Shown one piece after another: positions 25,679 through 32,924 of a stretch of 55,872 nucleotides of DNA; within the stretch, counting starts at the first letter, position 1; each line of letters starts with the position of its first letter. The stretch lies in NCBI GenBank assembly GCA_944326335.1, contig CALVDM010000017.1, positions 1-55,872 on the forward strand, given 5' to 3'. This DNA is from an uncultured Bacteroidales bacterium (GTDB taxonomy: Bacteria; Bacteroidota; Bacteroidia; Bacteroidales; UBA932). The notes beneath the pieces are model-generated. The model was not told where the DNA came from, did not search any database, and saw nothing but the letters and a program-made list of their open reading frames with translations. The position numbers and the translations under genes are program-made.

Positions 25679-27286
25679 ATGAGTAAAATTGATTTGACCA
25701 AGTACGGTATCACAGACGTGAAAGAAATTCTTCACAACCCGTCATACGAGGTCCTTTTCGAGGAGGAGACCAAGGAAGGGCTCGAGGGTTATGAGAAAGG
25801 TCAGGTGACAGAACTCGGTGCTGTCAACGTAATGACAGGAATATACACCGGACGTTCCCCTAAGGACAAATTCTTTGTTTACAATGATGCAAGCAAGGAC
25901 ACCGTATGGTGGACTTCAGACGCTTACAAAAACGATAACAAACCTTGCTCGGAGGAAGCATGGGCTGACCTCAAGGCAAAGGCAGTGAAACAGCTTTCAG
26001 GCAAGAGACTTTTCGTGATGGATACTTTCTGCGGAGCAAACCCTGCAACCCGCCTCAAAGTGCGTTTCATCATGGAAGTTGCATGGCAGGCACACTTCGT
26101 GAAGAACATGTTCATCCGCCCTACTGAAGAGGAGCTCGAGAACTACGGCGAGCCGGACTTCGTGTCATTCAACGCTGCAAAGGCAAAGGTTGACAACTAC
26201 AAGGAGCTCGGACTCAACTCCGAGACGGCAACCGTATTCAATCTCAAGACAAACGAGCAGGTAATCCTCAACACCTGGTACGGCGGCGAGATGAAGAAGG
26301 GTATCTTCTCCATCATGAACTACCTCAACCCTCTCAAGGGCATCGCTTCCATGCACTGCTCCGCAAACACCGACAAGGAAGGCAAGAACACAGCCATCTT
26401 CTTCGGCCTTTCAGGAACAGGAAAGACCACCCTTTCCACAGACCCTAAGAGGCTTCTCATCGGCGATGACGAGCACGGCTGGGACGACGAGGGAGTGTTC
26501 AACTATGAAGGCGGATGCTATGCCAAGGTCATCAACCTCGACAAGGAAAGCGAGCCGGACATCTACAATGCAATCAGAAGGGATGCCCTTCTCGAGAACG
26601 TCACTGTAGACGCAAACGGCAAAATCGACTTCGCAGACAAGAGCGTCACCGAGAACACCCGTGTGTCATACCCTATCGACCATATCAAGAACATCGTGAA
26701 GCCGGTTTCCAAGGGTCCTCACGCCAAGCAGGTCATCTTCCTTTCGGCTGATGCATTCGGAGTCCTTCCTCCAGTGTCGATTCTCACACCTGAGCAGACT
26801 CAGTATTATTTCCTCTCAGGATTCACTGCAAAGCTCGCAGGTACAGAGCGCGGAATCACCGAGCCTACTCCGACATTCTCCGCATGCTTCGGTGCTGCAT
26901 TCCTTTCACTCCACCCGACAAAGTACGGTGAGGAACTCGTGAAGAGGATGAACGCAGTAGGTGCAAAGGCATATCTCGTGAACACGGGATGGAACGGTAC
27001 AGGCAAGCGTATCTCTATCCGCGACACCCGTGGAATCATCGACGCTATCCTCGACGGCTCAATCGAGAAGGCTCCTACCAAGAAGATCCCTTACTTCGGA
27101 TTCGAAGTCCCTACAGAACTTCCAGGTGTGGACCCTGCCATCCTCGATCCTCGCGACACATACGCTGACGCAAGCCAGTGGGACGAGAAGGCCAAAGACC
27201 TCGCAGGACGCTTCATCAAGAACTTCGAGAAGTTCACAGGCAACGAGCTCGGCAAGTCTCTCGTAGAGGCTGGTCCAAAGCTCTGA
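25679..27286 (+). CDS. pckA: Phosphoenolpyruvate carboxykinase (ATP)
   Basis: A 535-residue ATP-type PEPCK. Visible motifs: [10 protein letters not shown] near residue 58, [19 protein letters not shown], the P-loop [15 protein letters not shown] (kinase-1a, near 240-255), the metal-binding kinase-2 region [22 protein letters not shown] written in two parts ([21 protein letters not shown]), and [10 protein letters not shown] with NTGWNGTG. In anaerobic Bacteroidota it usually runs from PEP + CO2 + ADP to oxaloacetate + ATP, feeding succinate production. Codon choice is more biased towards CTC, AAG and GCA/GCT than in its neighbours, consistent with high expression. It is transcribed alone and closed by a strong terminator. 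Confidence 0.97.
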   Translation: MSKIDLTKYGITDVKEILHNPSYEVLFEEETKEGLEGYEKGQVTELGAVNVMTGIYTGRSPKDKFFVYNDASKDTVWWTSDAYKNDNKPCSEEAWADLKAKAVKQLSGKRLFVMDTFCGANPATRLKVRFIMEVAWQAHFVKNMFIRPTEEELENYGEPDFVSFNAAKAKVDNYKELGLNSETATVFNLKTNEQVILNTWYGGEMKKGIFSIMNYLNPLKGIASMHCSANTDKEGKNTAIFFGLSGTGKTTLSTDPKRLLIGDDEHGWDDEGVFNYEGGCYAKVINLDKESEPDIYNAIRRDALLENVTVDANGKIDFADKSVTENTRVSYPIDHIKNIVKPVSKGPHAKQVIFLSADAFGVLPPVSILTPEQTQYYFLSGFTAKLAGTERGITEPTPTFSACFGAAFLSLHPTKYGEELVKRMNAVGAKAYLVNTGWNGTGKRISIRDTRGIIDAILDGSIEKAPTKKIPYFGFEVPTELPGVDPAILDPRDTYADASQWDEKAKDLAGRFIKNFEKFTGNELGKSLVEAGPKL

Positions 27287-27314
27287 GATGATTGAGGCGA
27301 CAGCCTTTCAACGA

Positions 27315-27354
27315 CAGGAGCGGCTCCCGGACGGGAACCGCTCCTGATTTTTTT
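27315..27354 (+). terminator. pckA terminator
   Basis: A 14-bp stem with one C-A mismatch (27315-27328 with 27333-27346), GGAC loop, then a run of seven T. It lies 28 bp after the pckA stop codon. Confidence 0.88.
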
Positions 27355-27357
27355 ACT

Positions 27358-27406
27358 GCAGAGCTATCTGACTGAAGGTATCCGGGAGATTTACACCGGA
27401 AAGACA
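27358..27406. repeat. 49-bp direct repeat, copy 1
   Basis: Identical over 49 bp to 27474-27522. It starts three bases after the pckA terminator T-tract. It contains AGGTATCCGG (27376-27385), which is also present inverted at 27454-27463. The 67 bp between the copies hold further TCCGGGA/TTTCCGGA fragments. No coding function is evident. Confidence 0.95.
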
Positions 27407-27473
27407 TCCGGGAAATATCCCAGTTTTATGTAGGATTTCCGAGGGGAAATTTTCCGGATACCTGAAAAGGATA

Positions 27474-27522
27474 GCAGAGCTATCTGACTGAAGGTATCCG
27501 GGAGATTTACACCGGAAAGACA
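27474..27522. repeat. 49-bp direct repeat, copy 2
   Basis: Second perfect copy, ending 9 bp before the stop codon of the barrel gene. The period between copies is 116 bp. The pair fills most of the gap between the converging pckA and barrel genes. Confidence 0.95.
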
Positions 27523-27531
27523 CATAAAACA

Positions 27532-28251
27532 TCAGAATTTTATGCCGATGGAAACATAATACTGCATCCTGTTCAAAGTCCCGGCATCCGCCCAATCTCC
27601 TTTCAGCCTGTTCAGCAGACCATAGTCGAAACCGCCCTTGACGGTGATGAATTTCACGAGGTCAAGACCTATGCCGCCACCCATGAGCACGTCGAAACGG
27701 TTCATCCGAGTCTGAGGAAGGTACTGGTTGAGGGCATCGGCCACTTCATCGGAGAAATTCTCGGTCTTCACCTTGCCTGTGTAGCTGTCATATTTCATGC
27801 TGCCTTCAACACCGACACCCATGAATTCTCCGGTAACGGAGATTTTGTCTGTAGCTGCAAGTCCGACGGACATGGTAGGCCCGGCGAAAATGTACAGGCT
27901 GAGCGCAGGGATTATGTCGAATGTGTACTTGATGTGGACAGGGATGTTGAGCATGTGCTCAGTGGAGGTTCCGGCTATGTTGAATCCGACCTCTTCCCTG
28001 CTCTCCCGGGAATTGAGATAGTAGTATGAAAGTCCGGGCTGTATTGAAAGGCCGGCGAAAAGCCTCATGTCCTTGATGAGGCCGACATAGAATCCGCTCA
28101 TCGGCTGCGACTTCTCGACGCTACCCTCGGTCGGCTTCAACCTCCAGGTGGAATTCAGGTACCCGACTTCTATGCCGTTCTTGGCAGGGAGAGCCGTTGT
28201 GCAAAGGATTCCTGCAGCGATTACTGCGATGGTCTTGATGTAACTTTTCAT
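27532..28251 (-). CDS. Outer-membrane beta-barrel protein (PorT/OmpW-like)
   Basis: A 239-residue protein with a signal peptide (MKSYIKTIAVIAAGILCTTALPA). Strands typical of small barrels follow: IEVGYLNSTWRLKP, GFYVGLIKDMRLFAGLSIQP, LSYYYLNSRE, LNIPVHIKYTFDIIPALSLY, IFAGPTMSVGLA, MGGGIGLDLVKFITVKGGFD, and a C-terminal QYYVSIGIKF ending in Phe. This fits the PorT/outer membrane protein beta-barrel domain group. It diverges from the CDF transporter gene around a 36-bp palindrome, so the two may share control, perhaps by metal. It converges on pckA across the 49-bp repeats. The passenger substrate, if any, is unknown. Confidence 0.8.
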   Translation of the reverse strand: MKSYIKTIAVIAAGILCTTALPAKNGIEVGYLNSTWRLKPTEGSVEKSQPMSGFYVGLIKDMRLFAGLSIQPGLSYYYLNSRESREEVGFNIAGTSTEHMLNIPVHIKYTFDIIPALSLYIFAGPTMSVGLAATDKISVTGEFMGVGVEGSMKYDSYTGKVKTENFSDEVADALNQYLPQTRMNRFDVLMGGGIGLDLVKFITVKGGFDYGLLNRLKGDWADAGTLNRMQYYVSIGIKF

Positions 28252-28294
28252 GATATTTCAGTTTAATGGATATTACGGCATCAAAACGACTTCT

Positions 28295-28330
28295 AAAATA
28301 CTTCATAAAATCGATTTTATAAAGTATTTT
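28295..28330. promoter_or_regulatory. 36-bp palindrome between the barrel and CDF genes (possible operator)
   Basis: The two 18-bp halves are complementary except for one position (C at 28304 against A at 28321), centred on ATCGAT. The right edge overlaps the -7 box of the CDF gene (28325-28332). The left edge gives TATTTTAG on the minus strand (28293-28300), a near -7 box for the barrel gene. A dimeric or tetrameric regulator bound here would control both directions. Confidence 0.65.
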
Positions 28331-28332
28331 TG
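28325..28332 (+). promoter_or_regulatory. -7 box of the CDF transporter gene
   Basis: TATTTTTG, an exact TAnnTTTG match, 39 bp before the ATG at 28372 and embedded in the end of the palindrome. Confidence 0.6.
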
Positions 28333-28371
28333 GGTGAAATTTTTTCATACTGTTCCAAAATCTGCATAGCA

Positions 28372-29307
28372 ATGGAAGATATCGACATACGGACAAGGGA
28401 AAGGGAGATATTCAAGGTGACCATCATAGGAAGCGTCTGCAACCTCCTGCTGCTCGTTTTCAAGTTCACTGCCGGAGTGCTCGGGAGGAGCGCGGCGATG
28501 ATTGCGGACGCTGTGCACTCGCTCTCCGATTTCATCACGGACATCATAGTGATAGTGTTCGTGCGCATCTCCAACAAGCCTCAGGACAAGGACCATGATT
28601 TCGGCCACGGGAAATACGAGACTCTCGCCACGGCGATAATCGGTCTCGTGCTCTTTTTCGTGGGCATCGGCATCCTTTGGAACGGGCTGTCGGCAATCTG
28701 GGGCGTGCTGCACGGGAAACCTCTGGAAGAGCCGGGCATGATTGCCCTGTACGCCGCCATAGCCTCAATTGTCGTGAAGGAGGCATTGTACAGATACACG
28801 GTGATAACCGGCAGGAAACTGGAATCCCAGTCCGTAGTGGCAAATGCATGGCACCACAGGAGCGATGCCTTCTCGTCGATAGGTACGGCAGCAGGAATCG
28901 GAGGGGCGATACTTCTCGGAGACAGCTGGAGAGTCCTGGACCCGATAGCGGCGACGGTGGTGAGCTTCTTCATCATGAAAGTGGCATGCAAACTCGTGAA
29001 GCCATGCATCGACGAACTTATCGAGGCTTCCCTGCCGGACGACACCGAGCAGGCCATAACCGACATCCTGCTCTCCTTTCCGGAAGTGAGCAGCCCTCAC
29101 AATCTCAGGACAAGAAGAATCGGCAACAACTGCGCGATGGACGTGCATGTGAGGATGGACGGGAACATGACCGTGGAGCAGTCGCACGCCGTCACGAGAG
29201 AGATGGAGAAAAAGCTGAAGGGACTGCTGGGAGCCGGGGCCTTCATCAGCATACATGTGGAACCGGTAAAGCCGCAGGAAAACCAGGGATGCGGACACAA
29301 GCGGTAA
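28372..29307 (+). CDS. Cation diffusion facilitator (CDF) family divalent metal transporter
   Basis: A 311-residue inner-membrane antiporter that exports Zn, Fe, Mn or similar ions against protons. Six transmembrane segments are apparent. TM2 carries the metal ligands ADAVHSLSDF and TM5 the partner site NAWHHRSDAFSS. Between TM2 and TM3 lies DHDFGHGKYE, a family signature. The C-terminal cytoplasmic domain (about residues 215-300) has the ferredoxin-like fold sequence SSPHNLRTRRIGNNCAMDVH and ends with ISIHVEP. I begin at MEDIDIR (28372); the upstream in-frame ATG lies within the -7 region. Metal specificity cannot be set from the sequence alone. Followed 87 bp later by an AraC regulator on the same strand. 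Confidence 0.92.
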   Translation: MEDIDIRTREREIFKVTIIGSVCNLLLLVFKFTAGVLGRSAAMIADAVHSLSDFITDIIVIVFVRISNKPQDKDHDFGHGKYETLATAIIGLVLFFVGIGILWNGLSAIWGVLHGKPLEEPGMIALYAAIASIVVKEALYRYTVITGRKLESQSVVANAWHHRSDAFSSIGTAAGIGGAILLGDSWRVLDPIAATVVSFFIMKVACKLVKPCIDELIEASLPDDTEQAITDILLSFPEVSSPHNLRTRRIGNNCAMDVHVRMDGNMTVEQSHAVTREMEKKLKGLLGAGAFISIHVEPVKPQENQGCGHKR

Positions 29308-29394
29308 TTGTGGTAATTCTTTCCGGAAATCAGGTTATTCCATACATCGGGAAATAAGTTTCCTTTGTAATGTAAAAGACCATATTACAGGAAT

Positions 29395-30375
29395 ATGAAG
29401 ACAATGAACCTCACCACGGAATGGGACAAGGTGTTCCCGAAGAGCGACAAGGTCGCCCACAGCAAGGAAGAAAAGATGATACACCTTGATACAGTGGATA
29501 CCTACAACCGGCTTTTCGGACTGGAGACGAAGCACCCTCTCGTCGCCGTGGTCGACCTGTCCGAGGCCACGAAGATCCCGTCTCACCTGGCTCTCAACTA
29601 CGGGATTTATGCACTGTTCCTGAAGCAGGTGAAATGCGGAGACATAAGATACGGACGCCAGATATACGACTATCAGGAAGGGACCATCACGAGCTTCGCG
29701 CCAGGACAGGTCAGCGAGGTGGAACTGCCGAAAGGCACCAGCATAAAGGCGATGGGGCTCCTATTCCACCCGGACCTGATAAAGGGAACATCGCTCGGCA
29801 GGGAGATACGGTCATACTCTTTCTTTTCCTACAATTCAAACGAGGCACTGCACCTGTCCGAAGACGAAAAGGCAATTTTCTCCGAATGTCTGAAAAACAT
29901 AAGGATGGAACTGGACCATCCGATAGACAGGCTCAGCAAGAGACTGATTTCAAGAAACATACAGCTCCTGCTCGACTATTGCATGCGGTTCTATGAGAGG
30001 CAGTTCAACACAAGGGCTTCCGTGAACAGCGACATACTTTCGAAATTCGAGACCCTGCTCGATGAGTATTTCCTCAGCGGACGGCCTGAGGACCAGGGCC
30101 TGCCGACAGTGAGATATTTCGCTGACAAAGTGTTCCTTTCCCCCAACTATTTCGGGGACCTCATAAAGAAAGAGACCGGAAAGACTCCTCAGGAATACAT
30201 CCAGGACAAGCTCATCGACCTCTCAAAGGAAATGATTGCCGGGACCGACGAGACAATCAGCGAGATAGCATACCGGCTCGGCTTCCAGTATTCGCAGCAC
30301 TTCAACAGGCTTTTCAAGAAAAATGTAGGCTGCACGCCTAACGAGTATCGCCGGTCCTGCGCCGGACATAACTAA
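29395..30375 (+). CDS. AraC family transcriptional regulator
   Basis: A 326-residue regulator. Residues 1-200 form a cupin-like sensor part (LALNYGIYALFLKQVKCG, GTITSFAPGQVSEVE, MGLLFHPDLIKGT). The C-terminal AraC domain has both helix-turn-helix units: FADKVFLSPNYFGDLIKKETG, first half VRYFADKVFLSPNYFGDLIK, and second half ISEIAYRLGFQYSQHFNRLF followed by KKNVGCTPNEYRRS. Upstream, TGTAAT (29366-29371) and ATTACA (29384-29389) form an inverted repeat that could be a binding site. The last 15 codons lie in a 46-bp direct repeat whose second copy is 1.39 kb downstream. The present TAA stop comes from the insertion junction; in the other copy the same frame ends in TGA. Targets unknown; the CDF gene is the nearest candidate. 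Confidence 0.9.
   Translation: MKTMNLTTEWDKVFPKSDKVAHSKEEKMIHLDTVDTYNRLFGLETKHPLVAVVDLSEATKIPSHLALNYGIYALFLKQVKCGDIRYGRQIYDYQEGTITSFAPGQVSEVELPKGTSIKAMGLLFHPDLIKGTSLGREIRSYSFFSYNSNEALHLSEDEKAIFSECLKNIRMELDHPIDRLSKRLISRNIQLLLDYCMRFYERQFNTRASVNSDILSKFETLLDEYFLSGRPEDQGLPTVRYFADKVFLSPNYFGDLIKKETGKTPQEYIQDKLIDLSKEMIAGTDETISEIAYRLGFQYSQHFNRLFKKNVGCTPNEYRRSCAGHN
30328..30373. repeat. 46-bp direct repeat, left copy (AraC gene 3' end)
   Basis: A perfect 46-bp match to 31719-31764. This copy encodes the last 15 residues of the AraC regulator. The bases on either side differ between copies (A/C before, A/G after), so the repeat boundaries are exact. Confidence 0.97.
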
Positions 30376-30378
30376 AAA

Positions 30379-30396
30379 AGTGGTATATTTACCACT
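30379..30396. repeat. Short inverted repeat at the left end of the insert
   Basis: AGTGGTA, a TATT loop and TACCACT, a perfect 7-bp stem beginning 3 bp after the AraC stop codon. It lacks a T-run on the plus side, so it may be an operator-like site (it contains TATATTTA, a near -7 box) rather than a terminator. Confidence 0.5.
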
Positions 30397-30473
30397 AATT
30401 AACGTGAATTCGATGAAATGAATGGAATGAATTTAAGAGAATTACCTCTATAGAGGACGAAGTCCGGCGTAAG

Positions 30474-30495
30474 TTCTCCCCTACGCAGGGGAGAA
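30474..30495. repeat. GC-rich inverted repeat in the Fic leader
   Basis: TTCTCCCCT, loop ACGC, AGGGGAGAA: a perfect 9-bp stem. A 12-bp palindrome CCTCTATAGAGG lies just before it (30445-30456). AATTTAAGAG occurs on both sides of this block (near 30430 and 30495). The pattern resembles repetitive extragenic elements. Confidence 0.6.
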
Positions 30496-30541
30496 TTTAA
30501 GAGGGGTGACACGAAAAAGGAAAGGGATTTCGAAGAAATCG

Positions 30542-30600
30542 TAACGTCAGTTCGACGGAATCTCTGATATTGAACAGAATAATTCGTCGAACTGACGTTA
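30542..30600. repeat. 16-bp inverted repeat upstream of the Fic gene
   Basis: TAACGTCAGTTCGACG (30542-30557) is repeated inverted at 30585-30600 with 27 bp between. The outer half TGACGTTA occurs again across the Fic stop codon (31690-31697). It ends 18 bp before the Fic ATG, so it could be an operator or a leader hairpin that limits expression. Confidence 0.7.
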
Positions 30601-30618
30601 TTTAGAGTGTTTTCAGGG

Positions 30619-31692
30619 ATGAAGTATCTGAATGTTCACAAGGCGATAGCTGCCTGGAAAGCCATCCAGCCACTTTCAGAACGAGACAGGGAGCGTCTCG
30701 GCCGCAAGTTTACGGTGGAGTTCAACTTCAACAGCAACCATATTGAGGGCAACACGCTTACCTATGGTCAGACAGAGCTCCTGCTGCTCTTCGGCAAGGT
30801 GATCGGCGAAGCCGATATGAAAGACCTGGAGGAGATGAAAGCCAGCAATATAGGTCTGAAGATGATGCAGGAGCAAGCCGGCATCAAGGATATGCCTCTT
30901 ACCCAGAACTTCATCCGCATGCTTCACAAGACGCTGATCCGCGAAGATTACACAGTCTGCCGTGAACTGCCAGGCGGACAGCAGACCAGCTACGTCATCC
31001 ATGCAGGAAGATACAAGAGCCGCCCCAACAGTGTCATTACACGCTACGGAGACCGTTTCGAGTATGCTGCCCCGGAAGAGACGGCTGCACTTATGACAGA
31101 CCTTGTGGACTGGTACAACAAGGAAGAAACGAAAGGCAAACTTTCACCCGTCGAACTGGCTGCACTCTTCCACTACCGTTACATACGGATTCATCCGTTC
31201 GAGGACGGAAACGGCCGTATCGCGCGTCTGCTCGTCAACTACATCCTCGTCCGACACGGTTACCCGATGATTGTGGTACGCAGCCGTTGTAAGAAGGAAT
31301 ATCTGGAAGCGCTCCACCAGGCCGACCTCGATGCAGGCCCGACGCCAGATGCCGGTGCTCACGCAGACCTGAATCAAATCCGTCCATTCCTGCGGTACTT
31401 TACCACACTGGTGGCTGAAGAAATCTACAACGACGTCCGTTTCCTGACTGAGCCAGACGAGAACGTATGGTGGTATGACGGCCAGCGCATCGAATTCCGT
31501 ACGCCAAACTACGCAAGGATTCTCCGCATCATGCAGTCCCAGTCATCTGTCACCATCGACAGCCTGCGGGAACAGCTGCACATCAACAAGTCCGCAATCC
31601 AGCGGCTGCTCACCAGCCTGAAGGAGAAAGGATACATTGAAGCGCGCGACAGCAACGGAGGATGGCGAGTATTCATCACTCCGTCCGTATGA
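30619..31692 (+). CDS. Fic family protein (putative AMP transferase) with winged-helix C-terminus
   Basis: A 357-residue Fic protein. The catalytic motif HPFEDGNGRIARLL lies near residue 195 with all key residues (HPFx(D/E)GNGRxxR). An N-terminal inhibitory helix motif S-N-H-I-E-G-N (near residue 40) matches the class II (S/T)xxxE(G/N) signature, so the enzyme should be held inactive until the glutamate is displaced. The flap region YKSRPNSVITR precedes the core. The C-terminus (SSVTIDSLREQLHINKSA, IQRLLTSLKEKGYIEAR) is a winged helix that may bind DNA. I take the ATG at 30619; a GTG 12 bp upstream is also in frame. Fic enzymes usually transfer AMP to proteins; target unknown. No antitoxin gene is adjacent. 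Lies in an inserted segment between 46-bp repeats. Confidence 0.92.
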   Translation: MKYLNVHKAIAAWKAIQPLSERDRERLGRKFTVEFNFNSNHIEGNTLTYGQTELLLLFGKVIGEADMKDLEEMKASNIGLKMMQEQAGIKDMPLTQNFIRMLHKTLIREDYTVCRELPGGQQTSYVIHAGRYKSRPNSVITRYGDRFEYAAPEETAALMTDLVDWYNKEETKGKLSPVELAALFHYRYIRIHPFEDGNGRIARLLVNYILVRHGYPMIVVRSRCKKEYLEALHQADLDAGPTPDAGAHADLNQIRPFLRYFTTLVAEEIYNDVRFLTEPDENVWWYDGQRIEFRTPNYARILRIMQSQSSVTIDSLREQLHINKSAIQRLLTSLKEKGYIEARDSNGGWRVFITPSV

Positions 31693-31718
31693 CGTTACTT
31701 CTCTTGTCTCAGATGCAC

Positions 31719-31764
31719 GGCTGCACGCCTAACGAGTATCGCCGGTCCTGCGCCGGACATAACT
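31719..31764. repeat. 46-bp direct repeat, right copy (aminotransferase 3' end)
   Basis: Second perfect copy. On the minus strand it encodes the last 11 residues and the stop of the PatB-like gene. On the plus strand it still carries the AraC frame, ending in TGA at 31764-31766, which looks like the original AraC stop. Confidence 0.97.
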
Positions 31765-32907
31765 GAGGAATCTTCCGAGCCCTTCTTCAAGACGGGACCG
31801 TGGGCAGGCTATGTTCCATCTCATATATCCTTCGCCTTCCCGGCCGTACATGGTACCTGCATTGAGCCATATCCCGGCATCCTTCATGAGAACTTCCTCA
31901 AGGGTTTCCGACGGCATCTGCAGAGCGGAGCAGTCCATCCAAACGAGATAAGTCCCCTGAAGGTCAGCCAGAGGGAATTCCGGGAGATTCCTCTCACAGA
32001 ACTCCCGCATGAAGACATAGTTCGACCTGAGATAGCCCAGGAGCTGCGACAGCCATTCCTCGCCCTCATCATAGGCGGCCATGGTGGCAACAACACCGAA
32101 CGGATTCACGTCGCAGACTTCATTCACATTTATCGCCCTGTCGATTTTCTCCCTTATTTCCGGGCAGGGGACAATTATGTCGGCAATCTGCAGTCCGGCA
32201 ATATTGAATGCCTTGCTCGGTGAGACGCATGTCGCCGAATTCATGGCGAACCTGTCCGACAGAGATGCGAACGGGACATGTCTGTACCCTTCATACACAA
32301 GTTCGCAGTGTATCTCGTCTGCAATCACGAACACATTGTGTCTGAGGCATATCTCCCCTATCCTTTTCAGTTCGTCTGCAGTCCATACCCTGCCTGCAGG
32401 ATTGTGCGGACTGCACAGGATGAACACTTTCACGGCAGGGTCGGCCGCCTTGGACTCGAAATCGGCGAAATCCATCTCGTAGGTGTCCCCCTTGCGCACC
32501 AGAGGTGAGGCAAGGGCTTCGCACCCGTTGTTACGGATGGAAGAGAAGAAACAGTTGTACACAGGTGTCTGGACAAGAACCTTGTCTGACGGGGAAGTCA
32601 TTGCCTTGATGATTGCCGACACTGCAGGGACCACACCGGAAGTGTATATAATCCATTCTTTCCTGATGTCAAAGCCATGACGGCGGCGGAACCAGTCCGT
32701 CACAGACCTGTAATACGCGTCAGGTACCTTGGTGTAGCCGAAAATGCCATGCGACACCCGGCGCGAAAGGGCATCCGTGACAGGGGCGGCAGTGCGGAAA
32801 TCCATATCCGCCACCCAGAGAGGTATGGTATTGTCGTCCGGGCAGCTGTCCCACTTGTAGGAACAGGTGCCGCGTCTCGGGATTATCTCGTCGAAATCGT
32901 ACTTCAT
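31729..32907 (-). CDS. MalY/PatB family PLP-dependent aminotransferase/C-S lyase
   Basis: A 392-residue fold-type I PLP enzyme. The MalY/PatB hallmarks are present: DFDEIIPRRGTCSYKWD at the start, PLWVADMDFRTAAPV, HGIFGYTKVP, CSPHNPAGRVWT, VIADEIHCELVY and the Schiff-base lysine in SPSKAFNIAGLQ; the C-terminus has MRWNIACPRSRLEEGL. Members act as cystathionine beta-lyases or related C-S lyases giving a thiol, pyruvate and ammonia. It lies 17 bp behind the DUF3737 gene and shares its promoter. The last 11 codons lie in the 46-bp repeat left by the Fic insertion, so its end is intact although the neighbouring AraC gene has been moved away. Confidence 0.92.
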   Translation of the reverse strand: MKYDFDEIIPRRGTCSYKWDSCPDDNTIPLWVADMDFRTAAPVTDALSRRVSHGIFGYTKVPDAYYRSVTDWFRRRHGFDIRKEWIIYTSGVVPAVSAIIKAMTSPSDKVLVQTPVYNCFFSSIRNNGCEALASPLVRKGDTYEMDFADFESKAADPAVKVFILCSPHNPAGRVWTADELKRIGEICLRHNVFVIADEIHCELVYEGYRHVPFASLSDRFAMNSATCVSPSKAFNIAGLQIADIIVPCPEIREKIDRAINVNEVCDVNPFGVVATMAAYDEGEEWLSQLLGYLRSNYVFMREFCERNLPEFPLADLQGTYLVWMDCSALQMPSETLEEVLMKDAGIWLNAGTMYGREGEGYMRWNIACPRSRLEEGLGRFLSYVRRRTGDTR

Positions 32908-32924
32908 CTGTGTATTCTGTTATG

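Larger units (their letters stand above)
30374..31718. other. Inserted 1.35-kb segment carrying a Fic gene
   Basis: The DNA between the two 46-bp repeats. It holds one gene (Fic) and a 240-bp leader full of small inverted repeats. Removing the segment plus one repeat would restore a convergent arrangement in which the AraC gene (ending TGA) and the aminotransferase gene (ending TAG) overlap by about 38 bp. The Fic gene uses many CGC/CGT arginine codons while neighbours favour AGG/CGG, which supports acquisition from elsewhere. No integrase or transposase is encoded, so the mechanism is unknown. Confidence 0.75.

Noticed and set aside
27358-27522. CRISPR array
   Set aside because: Only two repeat copies, 49 bp each with a 67-bp spacer holding related sequence, and no cas genes.
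27353-27595. 80-codon minus-strand frame across the 49-bp repeats
   Set aside because: The two repeat copies are read in different frames, there is no start signal and it overlaps the barrel gene end; better explained as non-coding repeat DNA.
30607-30618. GTG start for the Fic gene
   Set aside because: An ATG four codons downstream gives a more typical N-terminus; the GTG remains possible.
30328-31764. Insertion sequence or transposon at the Fic locus
   Set aside because: No transposase or integrase frame is present and the 46-bp flanking repeat is much longer than usual target duplications, so I describe it only as an inserted segment.
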